From positions 1 through 47,817 of the forward strand of contig CASDZZ010000006.1 of assembly GCA_949285875.1 (NCBI GenBank): a stretch of 47,817 nt of DNA, written 5' to 3'. The notes beneath the pieces are model-generated. The model was not told the origin of the DNA. It ran no database searches and saw nothing but the letters and a program-made list of their open reading frames with translations. The position numbers and the translations under genes were made by a program. Of the stretch, positions 8,206 through 15,811 are shown in pieces; position 1 is the first letter of the stretch; every line of letters begins with the position of its first letter. This stretch comes from an uncultured bacterium. GTDB lineage: Bacteria; Bacillota_I; Bacilli_A; RF39; UBA660.

Positions 8206-8816
8206 ACTGGTACTAAACATTTTAAAAATTCATATTCTAATAAATTAGGAAAGGCAACTCTTAATTTTAAGGCTATTAAAACTTGATTTTTATCCATATT
8301 CCTATAGTCTAACTCAACTTCAAAAGGTAATAATTCATTTTTTTTATGTACAAATTCCCTTAAAAATTCTCTAATTGTTCTTCCATTTCCTTCCCTAAAA
8401 GGATGAATTTGAACTAATTTAAAATAGGCTTCTGAAAGTAATTTAGCATACTCGTTCTTGTCTTTTATATTAACCACATCATGATTTAAATTTGCCAAAA
8501 CATTTTTTAAAGAATCTTCTATTATTTCCGGATCATAAAAAGTCGTATTTTTCTTAGCTAATGTACATGTTCTATATTCTCCAGCAAAAGGATAAATTTC
8601 TTCAAAAAGTACTTCATGAATTTTTCTTAAATGCTCAGAATCAAAGTCACCTTCGACTGGTTTAAGAATAAGTTCTGACAGTTTTTCCAAGGTTATCAAT
8701 TTTTCTTTTTCTTCTAATTCCTGTTTATCAGTTATATTGAAAAAATTCTTTAATGTACCTTTATCTCCATTTTCGCTAATAGTACTTGGAATAAAATATT
8801 TTTGCCATTCATCCAT
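8178..8816 (-). CDS. fic: Fic-domain AMPylase (toxin)
   Basis: 212 residues. The Fic core motif H-P-F-R-E-G-N-G-R-T-I-R (His 138) is intact, with the upstream I-Y-P-F-A-G-E-Y-R segment (about 74-82) that precedes it in Fic proteins. Family knowledge: Fic enzymes transfer AMP (or other phosphate groups) from nucleotides to target Ser/Thr/Tyr hydroxyls. There is no obvious internal inhibitory helix, and the adjacent VbhA-like gene fits a class I Fic, inhibited in trans. An in-frame GTG at 8828 was rejected: AAGGGTGG is the ribosome site for ATG 8816. The start is one base after the antitoxin stop, indicating translational coupling. Confidence 0.93.
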   Translation of the reverse strand: MDEWQKYFIPSTISENGDKGTLKNFFNITDKQELEEKEKLITLEKLSELILKPVEGDFDSEHLRKIHEVLFEEIYPFAGEYRTCTLAKKNTTFYDPEIIEDSLKNVLANLNHDVVNIKDKNEYAKLLSEAYFKLVQIHPFREGNGRTIREFLREFVHKKNELLPFEVELDYRNMDKNQVLIALKLRVAFPNLLEYEFLKCLVPVKKIDDFKI

Positions 8817-8817
8817 A

Positions 8818-8997
8818 TTATTTACCACCCTTTTTTAAAATAAAAGTATACTCTCCCATAAATTTTTCTTTTAGTTCTTTTTTTATTACTTTTATTTCTT
8901 CTTCTGTAACATTATAACCCTCAAGACAAAGATTAGCTATTGCTTGATCTACCGCTTTCTCTATTTTTATTTGAAATTCAATATCAGCTTTATTCAT
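8818..8997 (-). CDS. VbhA-like Fic antitoxin (59 residues)
   Basis: Starts at ATG 8997 (AAAGGAG 8 nt upstream) and ends at TAA 8818, one base before fic. Residues 17-30 read D-Q-A-I-A-N-L-C-L-E-G-Y-N-V, matching the inhibitory helix of VbhA-type antitoxins, whose consensus is [S/T]-x-x-x-E-[G/N]. Here the Ser/Thr position is Asn 22, while Glu 26 and Gly 27 are kept. By family analogy, Glu 26 would reach into the Fic ATP pocket and block AMP transfer. It follows xer by 12 nt in the same operon. Confidence 0.85.
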   Translation of the reverse strand: MNKADIEFQIKIEKAVDQAIANLCLEGYNVTEEEIKVIKKELKEKFMGEYTFILKKGGK

Positions 8998-9009
8998 ACT
9001 ACTACTCCT

Positions 9010-9900
9010 TTATTTTCTAGGCAAGCAATTACGAATTACTTGTCTTAACTTTTCATTTGAAACATGCGTATAAATTGATGTTGTTTCCAAGGACTCATGC
9101 CCTAATAATTCTTGAACCGTAAGTAAATCACAGCCATTATTTAATAAATGAGTTGCAAAAGAATGTCTTAACATATGTGGCGAAACATGTTTTTTTAAAC
9201 AAGCTTTTTTTACAATACCATCTATGATCAATTCAACACCTCTTACCGTCATTTTTTTACCTTGTTCATTAATTATTAAATAATCACACAATTTATGATG
9301 TTTTTCTAAAATTTTCTTTCTTCCATTCGTAAGAAACAAGTCAATAAAATCAAAACAATATTCTCCAAAAGGAACTAATCTTTCTTTATTACCTTTACCC
9401 AAAATTCTAATTTCTTTACGATAAAAATCTATATCTTCGATTTTAATATTAACAAGCTCACTAGCCCTTATACCCGTTGCATAAAGCACTTCTAAAATAA
9501 GTCTATCTCTTTGACCTAAGGAAGTATTAACATCAGGCGTATTAAACAAAATTTCTAATTCTTCTACACCTAAATATTTTGGTAATTTTTTTTCTTTTTT
9601 AGGAGTTGATACATACTTAAAAGGATTTAGCTCTATTTTATTATTATTAAACAAAAATTTATAGAAACTTCTTAATGAACTAAGTTTTCTAGCCACCGTA
9701 TTTCTAGAAAGTTTTCTGTCATAAAGAAACATTAAATAATTTTTTATAAATTTATAATCTACATCTAAATAATTAATATTTTTCTCATTTATATACTGTT
9801 TAAATTCTAATATATCTATCTCATAATTTTTAGAAGTATTTAAAGAATAATTTTTCTGTTTATTTAAATAATCCAAGAATTTACTTATTTCCAAATCCAT
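9010..9900 (-). CDS. xerC: XerC/XerD-type tyrosine recombinase
   Basis: 296 residues, the usual Xer length. N-terminal SAM-like DNA-binding domain (1-95), then the catalytic domain with all expected residues: Arg 145 (T-G-I-R-A-S-E-L), Lys 169 (G-K-G-N-K-E-R), His 242 and Arg 245 (H-M-L-R-H), His 268 (L-G-H) and nucleophile Tyr 277. Family role: resolution of chromosome dimers at dif with FtsK. XerC and XerD cannot be told apart here. A start at 9939 is possible but adds 13 atypical residues; ATG 9900 has GGGGGA upstream. It overlaps the preceding gene by 20 nt and heads the segment with the antitoxin-fic pair. Confidence 0.9.
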   Translation of the reverse strand: MDLEISKFLDYLNKQKNYSLNTSKNYEIDILEFKQYINEKNINYLDVDYKFIKNYLMFLYDRKLSRNTVARKLSSLRSFYKFLFNNNKIELNPFKYVSTPKKEKKLPKYLGVEELEILFNTPDVNTSLGQRDRLILEVLYATGIRASELVNIKIEDIDFYRKEIRILGKGNKERLVPFGEYCFDFIDLFLTNGRKKILEKHHKLCDYLIINEQGKKMTVRGVELIIDGIVKKACLKKHVSPHMLRHSFATHLLNNGCDLLTVQELLGHESLETTSIYTHVSNEKLRQVIRNCLPRK

Positions 9901-10963
9901 AATCAATAAATCCCCCGTCAGTAAAGTTAACCTCTCCATTTTCTAAACAATAAACTTCATAATTAATTTTTTTAATCTCATTTTCTATTATTTCTTTTTC
10001 TTGCCTTTTAGCAGTTGTAAGTTGCTTGAAAAGTTGTTTTCTTGTTTGTAAAAGATTAATCAATTCTTCTATTTTTCTTTTTTCATACTGATTATTTTCA
10101 GATTGCAATAATTTTCTATAAGAATCAAGTAAAAAATCATCAGTTATTGGTTTTGAATCAACTTTCTTTTCTTCTTTTACTGGTTTTAATTTTATATAAT
10201 GCAAATTATCACTTATTTGATTTAATATTTCACTATAATTCTTCTTTTCTCTATCTAACTTTAAATTTAGTTCAATTAATCTTGAATCTTTTTCGGTTAT
10301 GGTTTTAGTTCCCAACTCAAAATCTTTAACCAAACGAGTTTTACCCATGTCAAATAAAGAAGTATCTTGATTTTCTTTTATAATTAAAGCAAGTTCTTGC
10401 TTACCCCTATAATCTTTACATAATTCATTAACAGCAAATTCTAAATTTTTTTCAAAAAGGCCTAAGACTTGCCATAATTCTGTTATTTTTTCATATCTTT
10501 TATCATAATAACCGTCTAGGTTCAACATACTATTTCTTGCTTCAAAAATTCTATCTTTCAAAGGTTTTGAACGTTTACTTACTAATTGTTTTAAAACTTT
10601 TTTAACGTTCTCATCAATGTTATTATTTAAAACATCAGAAACAGAAATACTATATTTTTCTTTTAATATTTTTAAAAGATCAGCTTCATTACTTAATAAT
10701 ACATCCAAATCTTTTTTGTATAATACTGGAATTTCTTTAGCACGATTTGATAATGAAGTTTTTATAAAAATAGAATCTGATCCTGTATGATGAATTTCTA
10801 AAAAATTTCCAATTTCAGGATACTTTCTTTTTATTATATCTATTAATTCAAAAGAAGAATTACAATAAGATGTATATTTTTCTAAAGCCTCTAAATCTAA
10901 TTCAGCTAATTTTTGATTTATTTTTTTACCATTTACATTTAATTTAATACCTAATACATACAT
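9881..10963 (-). CDS. Unknown 360-residue cytoplasmic protein, coiled-coil rich
   Basis: I do not recognise this protein. It has no signal peptide or membrane span. Residues 1-130 appear alpha/beta, and the rest is strongly helical with many Lys/Glu; heptad-like segments lie at about 215-260 and 270-335. The last 25 residues are Gly- and Phe-rich. It is the first gene of the operon with xer, the antitoxin and fic, with its own promoter (10990-11018). Its stop lies 20 nt inside xer, so the two are probably translationally coupled. ATG 10963 has AGGAG 12 nt upstream. A scaffold or DNA-associated role would be a guess. Confidence 0.75.
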   Translation of the reverse strand: MYVLGIKLNVNGKKINQKLAELDLEALEKYTSYCNSSFELIDIIKRKYPEIGNFLEIHHTGSDSIFIKTSLSNRAKEIPVLYKKDLDVLLSNEADLLKILKEKYSISVSDVLNNNIDENVKKVLKQLVSKRSKPLKDRIFEARNSMLNLDGYYDKRYEKITELWQVLGLFEKNLEFAVNELCKDYRGKQELALIIKENQDTSLFDMGKTRLVKDFELGTKTITEKDSRLIELNLKLDREKKNYSEILNQISDNLHYIKLKPVKEEKKVDSKPITDDFLLDSYRKLLQSENNQYEKRKIEELINLLQTRKQLFKQLTTAKRQEKEIIENEIKKINYEVYCLENGEVNFTDGGFIDYGFGNK

Positions 10964-10989
10964 TTTCTTAACAAACTCCTATCAATTTA

Positions 10990-11018
10990 ATCTTAACATC
11001 AAAAAAATATACTGTCAA
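10990..11018 (-). promoter_or_regulatory. Sigma-A-type promoter of the unknown-xer-antitoxin-fic operon
   Basis: TTGACA, 17-nt spacer, TAAGAT on the minus strand, with TGT before the -10 (extended). Near-consensus, 27 nt upstream of ATG 10963. Confidence 0.8.
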
Positions 11019-11035
11019 ATTAAATCAAATGAATT

Positions 11036-11436
11036 TTAGAGCAACTTATTTTTCTTAAAAACAAATAATTTATTAGTTACATAATTAAACATAAAAGTAA
11101 TTAATGAACTCAAAACTTTAGCAAGCATATGTGGCATTTTAAATTCTTCTATTAATAGCACTAATATAAAAGAATCAGCTAAAAAACCAACTATTCTAAA
11201 TATGATAAAAGTTATTAACTGTTTTAGTCTTTCTTTTTTTCTTACTAACCTAGATTTTTATCCCAAATATAAAGTATTGTAAAAGAAACTATGTATGCTA
11301 CAAGGTTTGCAAATATGTAATTTCCTTTAATTATCCATGTAAGAAAAAAATAAAGTAAATAAAGTACCAAAGTGCAAATAAACGATACCAAACTATATTT
11401 TATAAATTCTTTATTTCTATAATATATTTTTTTCAA
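11036..11436 (-). pseudogene. Frameshifted GtrA-family membrane protein
   Basis: The first part (11436-11245) encodes K-Y-S-L-V-S-F-I-C-T-L ... Y-I-V-S-F-T-I-L-Y-I-W-D-K-N and then stops. In another frame the segment 11264-11036 continues with R-K-K-E-R-L-K-Q-L-I-T-F ... L-A-K-V-L-S-S-L-I-T-F-M-F-N-Y-V-T-N-K-L-F-V-F-K-K, the second half of a four-span GtrA protein. One extra A in the 5-A run at 11255-11259 (T run on +) would restore one frame of about 133 residues. GtrA proteins are thought to move polyprenyl-phosphate sugars across the membrane. The only start is TTG with a poor ribosome site. Either a real pseudogene or a homopolymer sequencing error. Confidence 0.75.
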
Positions 11437-11527
11437 AAAAATTTCTTTTTCTAAATAATTTCATACTACCACCAAAATTAAATTTTTTTTACATTTAATA
11501 TTTATTTTATTATAACATGAAAATAAA

Positions 11528-11547
11528 AAAGCACAACCGTGCTTTTC
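11528..11547 (-). terminator. spoVS terminator
   Basis: 8-bp arms AAAAGCAC and GTGCTTTT, loop of 4, followed on the minus strand by TTATTTT. It directly abuts the spoVS stop codon. Confidence 0.85.
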
Positions 11548-11808
11548 TTATCTAGCTTCTACAATTAATTTGATTGCAGTACGCTCTTCTCCTTCTATTA
11601 CAATATCTGTAAAAGCAGGAATACATACTAAATTTTTACCTGATGGAGCAACAAACCCCCTTGCTATTGCAATAGCTTTTATCGCTTGATTTAAAGCTCC
11701 TGCTCCTATTGCCTGTATTTCTACAGACCCCTTTTCTCTAAATACATTAGCAAGCGCACCTGCTACACTGCTTGGATTTGACTTTGATGAAACTTTAAGT
11801 GTTTCCAT
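11548..11808 (-). CDS. spoVS: SpoVS-family nucleic-acid-binding protein
   Basis: 86 residues, essentially full length for SpoVS, and very well conserved: V-S-S-K-S-N-P-S-S-V-A-G-A-L-A ... A-I-G-A-G-A-L-N-Q-A-I-K-A-I-A-I-A-R-G. The fold is Alba-like. In Bacillus it affects septation and spore coat assembly, but homologues also occur in non-sporulators, so its presence alone does not prove sporulation. Monocistronic: AAGGAGG 6-7 nt before ATG and a terminator straight after the stop. The basis is strong sequence similarity; the cellular role in this organism is open. Confidence 0.95.
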   Translation of the reverse strand: METLKVSSKSNPSSVAGALANVFREKGSVEIQAIGAGALNQAIKAIAIARGFVAPSGKNLVCIPAFTDIVIEGEERTAIKLIVEAR

Positions 11809-11835
11809 GTTTATTTCCTCCTTAATATTTAAGTC

Positions 11836-11841
11836 ATTATA
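11836..11841 (-). promoter_or_regulatory. Probable -10 element of spoVS
   Basis: TATAAT on the minus strand, 27 nt upstream of the spoVS ATG. The -35 region is T-rich (TTTTTG at 17-nt spacing) and not convincing. Confidence 0.5.
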
Positions 11842-11873
11842 AATATATTAAGAAAAAACAAAAATATGAAAAA

Positions 11874-11896
11874 AAAGAGAAACTTTTTTTCTCTTT
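11874..11896 (-). terminator. Terminator of the methyltransferase-rluA-HAD operon
   Basis: 9-bp arms AAAGAGAAA and TTTCTCTTT, 5-nt loop, then a T-run on the minus strand. The 5' arm includes part of the HAD gene stop codon. Confidence 0.75.
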
Positions 11897-12395
11897 ACTG
11901 GTTAAACATATCAATTACTTCAGATAAATGGGTTATTTCAGGATAATCACTATTTTCATGTTCTTTTACAAATTTTATCCCAATCCCAAGTTTCTTTTGC
12001 CACTCTTTAATATTTCCAGAATAGTCATCTATCAAAATAGCTGCTGAAGGATTAACAACCTCAGTTTTAGGAAGTTCTTTAGGTACACTTACCACGGTAA
12101 CTTGGGGTAATTCTTTGTGCAAAAATTTAATTTTTTCTATCATTTCTTTTGTAGAATTAATATGAGTTAAAATATATACATTAAATTTTTTTGAATCACA
12201 AATCTTTTTTATTTCATTAATGCTATCATTAATAACATCTGTTTCCTCTATTAATTTTTTCCAGTCAACATTTCTATAAAAATCTTTTACTTTTTCCTGA
12301 TCTTTTATATCAATACCTTTATCTTCCATAACTTTATATGTTTTAGCTATCGTGTCTAAAATTACTCCATCAAAGTCTATGTATAATTGTTTCAT
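11895..12395 (-). CDS. HAD-superfamily hydrolase (5'-nucleotidase-like)
   Basis: 166 residues. The N-terminal motif Y-I-D-F-D-G-V (Asp 7 nucleophile, Asp 9) is HAD motif I. A small helical cap follows (about 18-62), then Y-I-L-T-H (motif II-like Thr) and L-I-D-D-Y (motif IV, Asp-Asp) with a short C-terminal helix. Length and layout resemble the 5'(3')-deoxyribonucleotidase branch, but substrate cannot be read from sequence. It overlaps the upstream rluA-like gene by 26 nt; GGAAGGAG lies 7 nt before ATG. A terminator begins at its stop. Confidence 0.85.
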   Translation of the reverse strand: MKQLYIDFDGVILDTIAKTYKVMEDKGIDIKDQEKVKDFYRNVDWKKLIEETDVINDSINEIKKICDSKKFNVYILTHINSTKEMIEKIKFLHKELPQVTVVSVPKELPKTEVVNPSAAILIDDYSGNIKEWQKKLGIGIKFVKEHENSDYPEITHLSEVIDMFNQ

Positions 12396-13047
12396 CTTCT
12401 ATCTCCTTCCATTTTGGTAATAATTTAAATGCTAATTTTTCTTTTGTAACAGGATGGTTAAATTCTAACTTATATGCATAAAGATGTATTTTTTCACTAT
12501 TTTTCTTACCATATCTTTGATCACCATAAATAGGATGATTTATGTTAGCAAACTGAAGTCTTATTTGGTGATGTCTACCCGTTATTAAATTAACTTTTAA
12601 TAGAGATTTATCTTCAATATAACAAACTACCTCATACTCTAACTTCGATAACTTGCCTCCTTTAAAACTTTCATCAACAACCCTACTTTTACCTGTTTTC
12701 TCATCCTTAAACAAATAATTAACTAATAATCCTTTTTTGTTTTCTATTATACCATCTACCAAAACCAAATAAGTTTTTTTTATAATATTATTTTTTATTT
12801 GTTCATTAAGTCTTTTTGCAGCTTTACTAGTTCTTGCAAAGACCATTATTCCGCCTACTACTCTATCTAACCTATGAACAAGACCTATATATACATTACC
12901 AGGTTTATTATACTTTTCTTTAATATATTCTTTTACCATGGTAAGTAAATCCTTATCACCAGTTATATCACTTTGGGATAATATATCAGGCTTTTTCTCT
13001 ACTACAATCACATGATTATCTTCATATAATACGTTCAACTTATTCAT
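12370..13047 (-). CDS. RluA-family pseudouridine synthase, no S4 domain
   Basis: 225 residues. The catalytic motif H-R-L-D-R-V-V-G-G-I-M-V-F-A (catalytic Asp) and C-terminal G-R-H-H-Q-I-R-L-Q motif are clear. It isomerises uridine to pseudouridine in rRNA or tRNA; the exact target is not predictable. There is no N-terminal S4 RNA-binding domain. ATG 13047 overlaps the stop of the upstream methyltransferase (8 nt), so this start is preferred over 13071. A second RluA paralogue lies at 15077-15748. Confidence 0.92.
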   Translation of the reverse strand: MNKLNVLYEDNHVIVVEKKPDILSQSDITGDKDLLTMVKEYIKEKYNKPGNVYIGLVHRLDRVVGGIMVFARTSKAAKRLNEQIKNNIIKKTYLVLVDGIIENKKGLLVNYLFKDEKTGKSRVVDESFKGGKLSKLEYEVVCYIEDKSLLKVNLITGRHHQIRLQFANINHPIYGDQRYGKKNSEKIHLYAYKLEFNHPVTKEKLAFKLLPKWKEIEDETIIHRL

Positions 13048-13906
13048 TTTCCCATCTACCATAAATGCCACAAGGTAAAACTAATTTACTATCAGTCATT
13101 GGAAGCCCTACTTCACCACTAGTTATTTTTCCCTCACATTTTTTATTAACCGTTAAATATAGTATATTTTCAAGTACCTTTGGAGATAAACCAGTAGTAT
13201 AAGAATTAATTAAGAAGAATAACGGATTATCACTTAATACATCAACGCATAACTTAACTAATTTATATAAACTTTCTTCAATGTTCCAAACTTCACCATT
13301 AGCACCTCTACCAAATGAAGGGGGATCCATTATAATAACATCATATTTATTTCCCCTTCTTATTTCTCTTTCAACAAATTTTATACAATCATCTACAATA
13401 AACCTAACATACCTATCTTCTAAGCCAGATGAAACTATATTTTCTTTTGCCCAGGAAACCATTCCTTTTGAGGCATCAACATGTACCACATCTGCCCCTG
13501 CATAAGCACAAGCGACCGTAGCTCCTCCAGTATAAGCAAATAAATTTAATACTTTTATTTTTCGGTTACTATTTTTTATCTTATCAATCATGTAATCCCA
13601 GTTTACTGCTTGTTCTGGAAATAAACCAGTATGTTTAAATCCCATTTGCTTAATATTAAAAGTTAAATCTTTATACTTTATCTGCCACGAAGCTGGAACA
13701 TCAGTTATATTTTCCCAGTGTCCTCCACCAGTTTTACTTCTTATATATTTAGCATTACTATCCTTCCACTTATATGGAAAAGATTTTTCATTCCATGCTA
13801 TTTGTGGATCAGGTCTATCAAGAATATATTTTCCCCAACGCTCTAACTTTCTTCCGCTTGCCATATCAAGTATTTCATAATCTTTCCAATTATCAGCTAT
13901 TTTCAC
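13040..13906 (-). CDS. Class I SAM-dependent methyltransferase (RlmI/RlmK-related)
   Basis: 288 residues. The SAM-binding motif V-L-N-L-F-A-Y-T-G-G-A-T (about 125), acidic D-A-S-K-G loop, and catalytic-type D-P-P-S-F-G motif (about 200) match the RlmI-like group of rRNA cytosine methyltransferases or relatives. An N-terminal beta-rich region (1-110) precedes the Rossmann domain; no PUA domain is obvious. The start is GTG 13906, with AGAAGGTG placed 6 nt upstream; an in-frame GTG at 13915 lies within that ribosome site. It is the first gene of an operon with rluA and the HAD gene. An RNA-modification role is supported by the partner; the exact base is inferred. Confidence 0.88.
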   Translation of the reverse strand: MKIADNWKDYEILDMASGRKLERWGKYILDRPDPQIAWNEKSFPYKWKDSNAKYIRSKTGGGHWENITDVPASWQIKYKDLTFNIKQMGFKHTGLFPEQAVNWDYMIDKIKNSNRKIKVLNLFAYTGGATVACAYAGADVVHVDASKGMVSWAKENIVSSGLEDRYVRFIVDDCIKFVEREIRRGNKYDVIIMDPPSFGRGANGEVWNIEESLYKLVKLCVDVLSDNPLFFLINSYTTGLSPKVLENILYLTVNKKCEGKITSGEVGLPMTDSKLVLPCGIYGRWENE

Positions 13907-13925
13907 TAAAATCACCTTCTTACTA

Positions 13926-13934
13926 ATTTTAACA
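13926..13934 (-). promoter_or_regulatory. Extended -10 promoter of the methyltransferase operon
   Basis: TGTTAAAAT on the minus strand, 19 nt upstream of the GTG start. The -35 region is weak. Confidence 0.5.
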
Positions 13935-13958
13935 TTATTCTAATATAATTAAAATATT

Positions 13959-14711
13959 TTAGTATCTTTTTATTATATAATTACTCATATTTTCACATAT
14001 TAAATTATCACAATATTTTAACCCTTTTTCATATTCTTTGTTGCTACGAACTGTCCAGCCTAATATGTTCTTTTTTTTCCTTAAGTTTTTTATATAAGTA
14101 CTAGGTAACGATTTAACATCAACAGACACAAAATCTGTTTTAAGAAAGATATCTAGTATTAAACTATTACGTATAAAAGTTTTTAAGTTACTAGTTCTTA
14201 AACTTTTAAAACCCATTATTATTAAACCCTTAGGACATTTTTTATTTTTTAATTTAAACCAATAAATAGACATTGGGTTAAAACTTTGGATAGCAAATTC
14301 ACCTTCATAGTTCTGTAAAATTTTTGCTAACGCTTTTTCAAATTTACCGTTTAATTTATTATTTTTTATTTCTATTAATAAAGGTACTTTTCCATTAATT
14401 AAATTTAATACATCAGTAAATAAAGGAATCCTTTCATTTGTACCCAATAACTTATATTCTTTTAGTTCTTCATAAGTAGAATTTTCTACCACTTTATTAA
14501 CATTACACATTCTCTTTAAATTCGAATCATGAAAAACTATTATTTTTCCATCTTTTAACAAGTGAACATCAAGTTCTATAATATAATTATATTTAATAGC
14601 TCTTTTAAAAGATAAAATAGAGTTTTCTGGTACTTTTAAACGCATATCATGATATCCTCTATGAGCTATTAAATGTTTTGTTAAGAAATTTAATTCTTTC
14701 AATTTAAACAC
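13959..14711 (-). CDS. Glycerophosphodiester phosphodiesterase
   Basis: 250 residues, the usual size of cytosolic GDPDs. It hydrolyses deacylated phospholipids to glycerol-3-phosphate and an alcohol. Catalytic and metal residues are all present: His 17-Arg-Gly, Glu 29-Asn, Glu 46-x-Asp 48, His 61-Asp 62. A TIM-barrel layout is expected, and C-terminal G-W-T-V-R is also typical. No signal peptide. Last gene of an operon with the arsC-like and rluA genes (9-nt and 2-nt gaps). No convincing terminator is seen after it. Confidence 0.93.
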   Translation of the reverse strand: MFKLKELNFLTKHLIAHRGYHDMRLKVPENSILSFKRAIKYNYIIELDVHLLKDGKIIVFHDSNLKRMCNVNKVVENSTYEELKEYKLLGTNERIPLFTDVLNLINGKVPLLIEIKNNKLNGKFEKALAKILQNYEGEFAIQSFNPMSIYWFKLKNKKCPKGLIIMGFKSLRTSNLKTFIRNSLILDIFLKTDFVSVDVKSLPSTYIKNLRKKKNILGWTVRSNKEYEKGLKYCDNLICENMSNYIIKRY

Positions 14712-14720
14712 TTCCTAATA

Positions 14721-15074
14721 TTACTTTATTAATTTAATCCATTCTTGCTCCTTAAAACCTATTAAAACCTCGTCATCTGTTACAAATAAAGGTCTTTTAA
14801 CAAGCATTCCGTCACTTGATAATACTTCTAGTTTTTCTTCATAAGTCATGCTTTTTATTTTTTCTTTTAAATTTAAACTTCTATAAATAAGACCACTAGT
14901 ATTAAAAAATTTATTAATATCTTTTTTTGATTTATTAACTAATTCTTCAAGTTCTTTTTTATCTAATTTTTCCTCTTTAATATCCCTAAAACTATATTTA
15001 ATGTTATTATCTTTTAAAAACTTTTCAGCCTTTTTACAAGTAGAGCATTTCGGATAACATATAAATAAATTCAT
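14721..15074 (-). CDS. ArsC/Spx-family thioredoxin-fold protein
   Basis: 117 residues. The N-terminal C-S-T-C-K-K-A motif (Cys 10 and Cys 13) and the C-terminal D-G-M-L-V-K-R-P-L ... V-L-I-G-F-K-E-Q-E-W block are typical of the ArsC/YffB/MgsR group. Spx and MgsR of Bacillus bind RNA polymerase as redox-sensing regulators, while ArsC proper reduces arsenate. The C-x-x-C arrangement favours the regulator/YffB side, but no arsenic genes or other clues are nearby, so the role stays open. Confidence 0.85.
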   Translation of the reverse strand: MNLFICYPKCSTCKKAEKFLKDNNIKYSFRDIKEEKLDKKELEELVNKSKKDINKFFNTSGLIYRSLNLKEKIKSMTYEEKLEVLSSDGMLVKRPLFVTDDEVLIGFKEQEWIKLIK

Positions 15075-15076
15075 AA

Positions 15077-15748
15077 CTAATCTTCCTTTCCAAATAATTC
15101 TTCAAAACTTTTTGGGATTTTACAGCTAAATTCCATAACCTTATTAGTTACAGGATTTTTTATAACTAATAAATTAGCGTGAAGCCCAAGCCTACCTAAT
15201 ATACTCTTTTTATTTCCATATTTACTATCTCCTAAAATAGGATGTTTAATATCTTTCATGTGAACCCTTATTTGATTTTTTCTTCCTGTTTTGATTTCAA
15301 CTTCAAGCATAGAATACTTCTTCTTACTTTTAATAACTTTATATTTTGTGATAGCAAGCTTACCATTTTTAGAGTCATTAGTAGAATACGTCATAAACGT
15401 TTTAGTTTCTTTAAGATAAGATTTTATTGTTCCACTTTCCTTTTCTAACTTACCTTCCACTACTGCAACATATCCCCTTTTTAAAACTAGACTATCCCAG
15501 TTATTTTGGTACATATATTTTAAATTTTGATTTTTAGCAAATAAAACAATTCCTGATGTATCTTTATCAAGTCTATGTACAATAAATACTTTCATTTTGG
15601 GATTGCTCTTTTTTAAATAGTCAGAAACTTCATGATAAAGGGTTCTTATCTTTTCTTTTGGTGTTGATATTGTTAATAATCCTGATGGTTTATTAACCAC
15701 TATTATATTTTTATCTTCATAAATAATATCTAATTTCTTCTTTTTCAT
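15077..15748 (-). CDS. RluA-family pseudouridine synthase
   Basis: 223 residues with the H-R-L-D-K-D-T-S-G-I-V-L-F-A catalytic motif (about 67-80) and G-R-K-N-Q-I-R-V-H-M near the C-terminus. As in the paralogue at 12370-13047, no S4 domain is present, so the protein is shorter than RluD. First gene of the operon with the arsC-like and GDPD genes. The extended -10 TGTTATAAT lies 18 nt upstream. The RNA target is not predictable. Confidence 0.92.
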   Translation of the reverse strand: MKKKKLDIIYEDKNIIVVNKPSGLLTISTPKEKIRTLYHEVSDYLKKSNPKMKVFIVHRLDKDTSGIVLFAKNQNLKYMYQNNWDSLVLKRGYVAVVEGKLEKESGTIKSYLKETKTFMTYSTNDSKNGKLAITKYKVIKSKKKYSMLEVEIKTGRKNQIRVHMKDIKHPILGDSKYGNKKSILGRLGLHANLLVIKNPVTNKVMEFSCKIPKSFEELFGKED

Positions 15749-15765
15749 AAAATACCTCTTAACTA

Positions 15766-15774
15766 ATTATAACA
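15766..15774 (-). promoter_or_regulatory. Extended -10 promoter of the rluA-arsC-GDPD operon
   Basis: TGTTATAAT on the minus strand, directly after the T-run of the LRR gene terminator. No clear -35. Confidence 0.6.
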
Positions 15775-15777
15775 TAA

Positions 15778-15808
15778 AAAAACATCTTATTATTTTTAAG
15801 ATGTTTTT
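15778..15808 (-). terminator. Terminator of the LRR surface protein gene
   Basis: 12-bp perfect arms AAAAACATCTTA and TAAGATGTTTTT with a 7-nt loop, 3 nt after the LRR gene stop, and a T-run on the minus strand. Confidence 0.9.
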
Positions 15809-15811
15809 AAA

